Shown piece after piece: positions 24,135 to 28,102 of a stretch of 28,102 nt of DNA. Position numbers and translations under genes: made by a program. Origin of the DNA: JBAXXL01 sp038206725 (GTDB lineage Bacteria > Bacteroidota > Ignavibacteria > Kapaibacteriales > UBA2268). The DNA lies in the NCBI GenBank assembly GCA_038206725.1, contig JBBRAO010000039.1, forward strand, positions 1 to 28,102, written 5' to 3'. Position 1 is the stretch's first letter. The number at the start of each line of letters is the position of its first letter. The notes below the pieces were generated by a model, which worked only from the letters and a program-made list of their open reading frames with translations, was not told the DNA's origin and made no database searches.

Positions 24135-24183
24135 ATATGTACCATTTTTGACATTTTTAGTACACGTTAAATTAATATGGGAT
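24135..24183 (+). repeat. Left direct repeat flanking the Fic gene
   Basis: These 49 bases match 25275-25323 at about 36 positions without a gap, sharing ATATGTAC, ATTTT, CTTTTT-like, CACGTT and TAATATGGGAT words in the same order. The repeat ends 3 bases before the Fic ATG at 24187. It may be an operator/promoter region or a footprint of module insertion. Confidence 0.6.
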
Positions 24184-24186
24184 TTT

Positions 24187-25272
24187 ATGGGACATAATTC
24201 ATCAAACCATTCGCTTGAATTGCTTCCTCCCGATCGCACAAAGGTAGAAACAATAGCGATTCTCCGTCAGGCAAATAAAGCCGCGACGGCTTTAGCGGAA
24301 TTAAAAGGTATAGCCAAAACTATTCCAAATCAATCTATGCTGATTAAAGCAATTGTTCTGCAAGAGGCGAAAGACAGCTCCGAAATCGAAAACATTATTA
24401 CAACTCAGGATGAACTGTACAAAGCGCTTTCAAGCAATAGCAATAATATTTCTCCCGAAGTGAAAGAAGTTGTAAACTATCGTAAAGCAATATTTCAAGG
24501 CTATGACATTATTAAAAAACAGGGATTTCTCAGCGTAAACGATATTATATCTGTACAACAGGAACTCGTTGACAATACCGCCGGAATAAGAAGTATTCCG
24601 GGAACGGTACTTAAAAACGACAAAACCGGTGAAGTGGTCTATACCCCACCTCAGAATAAATCTGAAATTCTCGATTTGCTTACAAATTTCATAAATCATT
24701 TTAATCAAAATGAACAAGATTTGTCTCCCCTGATTTATTTAGCAATTCTGCATTATCAATTTGAAAGCATTCATCCTTTTTATGATGGAAATGGAAGAAC
24801 GGGAAGAATCTTGAATATACTCTATTTAATTTTAAATGATTTGATTGATATTCCTATTCTGTATTTAAGTTCCTATATTATAGGGAATAAACCTGAATAC
24901 TACCGATTGCTTAATAAATTAAATACAACCGGTGAATGGGAAGAATGGATAATCTTTATGCTCAAAGCAATTGAGATTACTTCAATTAAAACAATTCAAA
25001 AGATTCTAGCTATCAGAGAATTGCTTAAGAAAACAATTGAAAATGTCCAACATAATGCTCCGAAGATTTATTATAAAGAATTGGTGGAATTGCTATTTGA
25101 ACAACCGTACTCCAAAATTGATTTTGTAGTTAATAGGTTACAAGTCGAAAGAAAAACCGCATCAAGGTATCTAAAAGAACTTGAAGCGATTGGAATCCTG
25201 AAAGCACAAAAATTTGGACGAGAGACTTTATATATAAATATCGAATTAATCGAAATATTAAAACTCTCATAA
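24187..25272 (+). CDS. Fic family protein with self-inhibitory motif and winged helix
   Basis: Fic enzymes usually transfer AMP from ATP to protein hydroxyl groups. The 361-residue protein has the complete catalytic loop HPFYDGNGRTGR, an N-terminal inhibitory motif SSEIEN (the S/T-x-x-x-E-G/N pattern that blocks ATP gamma-phosphate binding, so a self-contained class II Fic), and a C-terminal winged-helix domain (FVVNRLQVERKTASRYLKELEAIGIL) typical of Fic-wHTH proteins. ATG 24187 is used; a TTG at 24148 lies inside the left direct repeat. Partner and target are unknown. No antitoxin gene is next to it, and the inhibitory helix is in cis. The gene is A+T rich (27% G+C in a sampled line). Confidence 0.92.
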   Translation: MGHNSSNHSLELLPPDRTKVETIAILRQANKAATALAELKGIAKTIPNQSMLIKAIVLQEAKDSSEIENIITTQDELYKALSSNSNNISPEVKEVVNYRKAIFQGYDIIKKQGFLSVNDIISVQQELVDNTAGIRSIPGTVLKNDKTGEVVYTPPQNKSEILDLLTNFINHFNQNEQDLSPLIYLAILHYQFESIHPFYDGNGRTGRILNILYLILNDLIDIPILYLSSYIIGNKPEYYRLLNKLNTTGEWEEWIIFMLKAIEITSIKTIQKILAIRELLKKTIENVQHNAPKIYYKELVELLFEQPYSKIDFVVNRLQVERKTASRYLKELEAIGILKAQKFGRETLYINIELIEILKLS

Positions 25273-25274
25273 CA

Positions 25275-25323
25275 ATATGTACAATTTTCCTGCTTTTTGT
25301 CCCACGTTTGTCTAATATGGGAT
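25275..25323 (+). repeat. Right direct repeat flanking the Fic gene
   Basis: The counterpart of 24135-24183, starting 2 bases after the Fic stop codon. Together the two repeats enclose exactly the Fic coding sequence. The right copy runs into the perfect inverted repeat at 25313-25339. Confidence 0.6.
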
Positions 25324-25339
25324 AATTTGTCCCATATTA
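25313..25339. promoter_or_regulatory. Perfect 10-bp inverted repeat, possible operator
   Basis: TAATATGGGA (25313-25322) and TCCCATATTA (25330-25339) are exact inverse copies with a 7-base spacer (TAATTTG). The same TAATATGGGA half-site occurs at 24173-24182, just before the Fic start. This is the size and symmetry of a dimeric repressor site. The winged helix of the Fic protein is a candidate to bind it. Confidence 0.45.
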
Positions 25340-25354
25340 AATTATATCACCTCA

Positions 25355-25386
25355 CGTCGAGAAATTTTCTTGACGCTTTTTTTTTT
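25355..25386 (+). terminator. Intrinsic terminator downstream of the Fic gene
   Basis: CGTCGAGAAA and TTTCTTGACG form a stem with one G-U pair (25355-25375), followed by C and ten T bases. It closes the Fic transcript before the promoter of the ATPase gene. Confidence 0.8.
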
Positions 25387-25394
25387 ACTAATAA

Positions 25395-25424
25395 TTGCAG
25401 AAACGTTTAATTTTATTAATTTTG
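25395..25424 (+). promoter_or_regulatory. Bacteroidota-type promoter for the P-type ATPase gene
   Basis: TTG (25395-25397), 19 bases, then TAATTTTG (25417-25424) match the consensus in full. It lies right after the Fic terminator. Transcription would begin near 25431, about 68 bases before the TTG start codon. Confidence 0.6.
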
Positions 25425-25498
25425 CGATACGTATATTGTGAGTATATAAATATATGAATTGACCGGCATAATTAAAAACAGAAACAACGAGAAATAAA

Positions 25499-28102
25499 TT
25501 GGCAACGTCAAAACGAAACAATTTGGAACTTAACCATAAGATAAACCAAACAACTAGCTCCACAGAATTATGGCATTCCTTCGGGGATGAAGATGCGATT
25601 ACTAAACTGAATAGTAATCGCGAAGGATTAAATTCGGAAGAAGCAAAGTTAAGGTTAGATAAATACGGGTACAACCAGTTAATTGCGAAAAAAAATAAGA
25701 CTTTTATCCGGATATTCCTTGCTCAATTCAGGAGCTTTATGATCATCATCCTGCTGATAGCCGCGGCTGTCTCAGGTGTTGTAGGCATAATGGAGGGCGA
25801 GGGTATAATTGATACATTTGTTATTCTCGGTATCCTGATATTGAATGCATTTATTGGGGCTTACCAGGAACTTAAAGCTGAATCTTCTCTTGAAGCACTG
25901 AAAAATCTGGCATCACCCAATACCAAGGTGTTGCGCGATGGAGTAACAATAGAGATCCCTACAGTAGAACTGGTTCCGGGGGATATCGTGATACTGGAGA
26001 CAGGGGCGATAATTCCCGCCGATTTGCGGCTAATAGAAGCTGTGAATCTGAAGATAAACGAGTCATCACTAACCGGAGAGTCCGTTCCTGTACTTAAGCA
26101 AACCGAAGCACTTTCCGGCGATGATATTGCTCTTGGCGATCGCACCAATATGGCTTTTTCGAGCGGTATGGTTACTTATGGTCGTGGCCGCGGTGTAGTC
26201 GTTACAACAGGTATGCAAACCGAGGTTGGAAAAATTGCGGATATGATTCAGCAAACTGATAACACGGAAACCCCGATGAGCCGGCGGTTAGAGCAGTTAG
26301 GCAAGGTGTTAGGTATTGCCGCATTGATAATCTGCGGAGTAATTATGCTAGTTGGCATATTGTATGGCAATTCTGTTATGAGTATGTTTATGACTGCCGT
26401 CAGTCTTGCCGTTGCCGCAATTCCTGAAGGACTTCCGGCAGTTTCCACCGTTGTTCTGGCTATCGGAGTTCAGCGTCTCGTGAAACGGAATGCAATAATA
26501 CGGACGCTACCTTCAGTTGAGACACTTGGTAGTGCAACTGTTATATGTTCCGACAAGACCGGTACACTTACTCAGAATAAAATGACTGTAGTTGAAGCTT
26601 TTGTTAATTATGAGAAATATGTCATCAACAGAACTGATCCGGCAACTGTTCTTAATGATGAGGAAAAAAGACTGCTCTCAATTTCTGTGTTGTGTGCCGA
26701 TGCTCAGATGAGTACCAACGAGGAAGGCAAACTTCAGCTTATCGGTGATCCTACCGAAACCGCACTCTTGGATTTTGGCGCTTTGTACGGATTAAACAAG
26801 GATGAACTGGAAAAATCCCACCCTCGAGTAGCAGAAATCCCGTTTGACTCTAACCGCAAAAGGATGACAACGGTTAACCAAATGGATGAAAATAGCACTC
26901 GTGTTAATGTCAAAGGAGGGTTTGATGAAGTATTGAGCGTTTGCAATAATATAATTATCAATGGTGAGGTAAGGCTCCTTACCACAGAAGATAAAGAGCT
27001 CTTAAACACGACAAACCAATCAATGACTGATTCTGCGTTACGTGTACTGGCTATGGCGTACAAGGACTTATCTGATACACCACAGGATGTGAAGATAGAC
27101 ACTCTGGAAAACAATCTCATTTTCATCGGTCTGTTAGGTATGATTGATCCTGCAAGACCTGAGGTCATTGAAGCTGTAGCAAGATGCAGAACGGCGGGCA
27201 TTCGTGCTGTAATGATTACGGGAGACCATAAAGGAACAGCTATGGCTATTGCCAGGGAGATTGGCATATATAAGGAGGGCGATATTGCAATTACCGGAGC
27301 GGAATTGGAAAAGCTCAGCGAAAAGGAGTTTACCGATAACGTGGCAAATTACTCAGTCTATGCCAGGGTGGCACCGGAACATAAAGTACGCATAGTTAAA
27401 GCTTGGCAGAAAAATAATGAGGTTGTAGCAATGACCGGCGACGGTGTCAATGATGCCCCTGCTCTTAAACAGGCTGATATAGGCGCGGCGATGGGAATTG
27501 TTGGAACAGATGTTGCAAAAGGTGCCGCTGATATGATCCTAACTGATGACAATTTTGCTACTATAGTGTCCGCCGTTGAAGAAGGCAGGAGAATTTATGA
27601 TAATATCCTCAAGGCTATACAGTTTTTACTATCTACCAATGTAGGCGAAATATTCTTGTTGCTGACAACATCCATATTTAATATGGGAATCCCACTCCTA
27701 CCCATCCATATCCTTTGGGTAAACCTTGTTACAGACAGCCTTCCGGCATTGGCTTTAAGTGTTGACCCAGCAGAGAAAGGAATTATGACCCGCAATCCAC
27801 GCAACCCTAAGAAAGGTTTTATGACCAGAGGAATGATATGGAGGGTTATGTATCAGGGGATAATGATTGGGGCTATTCCTCTTGTCGCGTACATTATAGG
27901 CTTACACGATGGCGGGAAAATACTCGGTCAGACGATGGCATTTGCCACGCTTATGTTTGCTCAACTGGTGCACGTTCGTAACTTACATTCAAATACAAGG
28001 TCATCAATGGCTGTTAATCCGTTAAAGAACAAACCGTTGATTGGTGCTATTATGGCTTCTACCGGCTTGGCACTTTTGGTTATGCTTGTGCCTCCCATAC
28101 GT
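25499..28102 (+). CDS. Type II P-type cation ATPase, probably Ca2+-transporting (3' end cut)
   Basis: The frame is open from 25472 to the window end, giving at least 868 residues of an expected 880-910. It pumps a cation, most likely Ca2+, across the membrane with ATP. Motifs: TGES dephosphorylation loop (192-195), PEGLP in helix M4 (309-313), phosphorylated D352 in DKTGTLTQNKM, GDGVNDAP from 647, TNVGE in M5 (713-717) and NLVTD in M6 (742-746). E310, N714, E717, N742, T745 and D746 agree with SERCA Ca2+ ligands, so a calcium pump is favoured over Mg2+ or Na+. The start is TTG 25499, because no ATG lies between the last upstream stop and the conserved N-terminus (LWHSFGDEDAI). Only the last membrane segment is missing. 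Confidence 0.95.
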   Translation, partial: MATSKRNNLELNHKINQTTSSTELWHSFGDEDAITKLNSNREGLNSEEAKLRLDKYGYNQLIAKKNKTFIRIFLAQFRSFMIIILLIAAAVSGVVGIMEGEGIIDTFVILGILILNAFIGAYQELKAESSLEALKNLASPNTKVLRDGVTIEIPTVELVPGDIVILETGAIIPADLRLIEAVNLKINESSLTGESVPVLKQTEALSGDDIALGDRTNMAFSSGMVTYGRGRGVVVTTGMQTEVGKIADMIQQTDNTETPMSRRLEQLGKVLGIAALIICGVIMLVGILYGNSVMSMFMTAVSLAVAAIPEGLPAVSTVVLAIGVQRLVKRNAIIRTLPSVETLGSATVICSDKTGTLTQNKMTVVEAFVNYEKYVINRTDPATVLNDEEKRLLSISVLCADAQMSTNEEGKLQLIGDPTETALLDFGALYGLNKDELEKSHPRVAEIPFDSNRKRMTTVNQMDENSTRVNVKGGFDEVLSVCNNIIINGEVRLLTTEDKELLNTTNQSMTDSALRVLAMAYKDLSDTPQDVKIDTLENNLIFIGLLGMIDPARPEVIEAVARCRTAGIRAVMITGDHKGTAMAIAREIGIYKEGDIAITGAELEKLSEKEFTDNVANYSVYARVAPEHKVRIVKAWQKNNEVVAMTGDGVNDAPALKQADIGAAMGIVGTDVAKGAADMILTDDNFATIVSAVEEGRRIYDNILKAIQFLLSTNVGEIFLLLTTSIFNMGIPLLPIHILWVNLVTDSLPALALSVDPAEKGIMTRNPRNPKKGFMTRGMIWRVMYQGIMIGAIPLVAYIIGLHDGGKILGQTMAFATLMFAQLVHVRNLHSNTRSSMAVNPLKNKPLIGAIMASTGLALLVMLVPPIR

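Larger units (their letters stand above)
23776..24186. other. Gene-free interval with a broken mini-gene and a palindrome
   Basis: These 411 A+T-rich bases contain a TATTTTTG promoter-like element at 23891-23898, a 29-codon ORF at 23945-24034 that resembles the start of a small antitoxin-like protein, the second palindrome at 24020-24045 overlapping its stop codon, and the left direct repeat of the Fic gene at 24135-24183. Nothing else was identified. Confidence 0.55.

Noticed and set aside
26734..27267. 177-codon minus-strand frame inside the P-type ATPase gene
   Set aside because: It is antisense to the conserved nucleotide-binding domain; its Ser/Ile/Val-rich composition is typical of a reversed coding frame.

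Overview
The window looks like a chromosomal segment from a low-GC member of the Bacteroidota/Chlorobiota (FCB) group. Three things point there: the long SecA with its large insertions, a 412-residue QueA, and several promoters of the Bacteroidota type (TTG, 19-21 bases, TAnnTTTG) at 11348-11378, 19707-19738 and 25395-25424. Candidatus Kapabacteria or Ignavibacteria would fit, but this is judged by eye and not fixed to a genus. Housekeeping genes sit near 38-42% G+C in the lines I counted. The accessory genes at 22-24 kb and 24.1-25.3 kb sit near 27-28%.

Layout. 1-2550: small accessory genes, namely a secreted 109-residue protein, a secreted 421-residue protein coupled to an exported thioredoxin-like CxxC protein, and an orphan HicB antitoxin. 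2550-2965: a gene-free stretch of palindromic repeats. 2966-8687 (+): a DUF2007 protein, secA with a strong terminator, a diacylglycerol/lipid kinase and queA. 8738-8807: a doublet of related hairpins between convergent genes. 8773-11259 (-): an unknown protein, a GNAT-nitrilase fusion and a one-TM membrane protein. 11536-12168 (-): a cytidylate-kinase-like protein. 12315-19595 (-): one long operon sufB-C-D-S-E-U, a SUF-associated DUF59 protein, an MtfA-like peptidase and a YbaN-like membrane protein. 19778-20845 (+): recA, divergent from suf. 20955-23775 (+): a type II restriction-modification pair. 23776-24186: gene-free except for a truncated antitoxin-like mini-ORF stopped inside a second copy of the 26-bp palindrome. 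24187-25272 (+): a Fic protein with a C-terminal winged helix, bracketed by direct repeats. 25499-end (+): a type II P-type (Ca2+-like) ATPase cut by the window edge.

How the genes work together. The suf operon is a full Fe-S assembly machine: the SufBCD scaffold and ATPase, the SufS desulfurase with its SufE acceptor, and two accessory factors. Its SufU has lost two of the three conserved metal/persulfide cysteines (Arg41 and Gly66 where Bacillus SufU has Cys), while SufE keeps its active-site cysteine. This suggests SufE does the sulfur transfer and SufU has drifted or been repurposed. The strongest unusual signals are this SufU, the repeat-bracketed Fic gene, the two hairpin-repeat families with compensatory base changes, and the tandem-domain methyltransferase. 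I found no rRNA, tRNA, CRISPR array or intact transposase.
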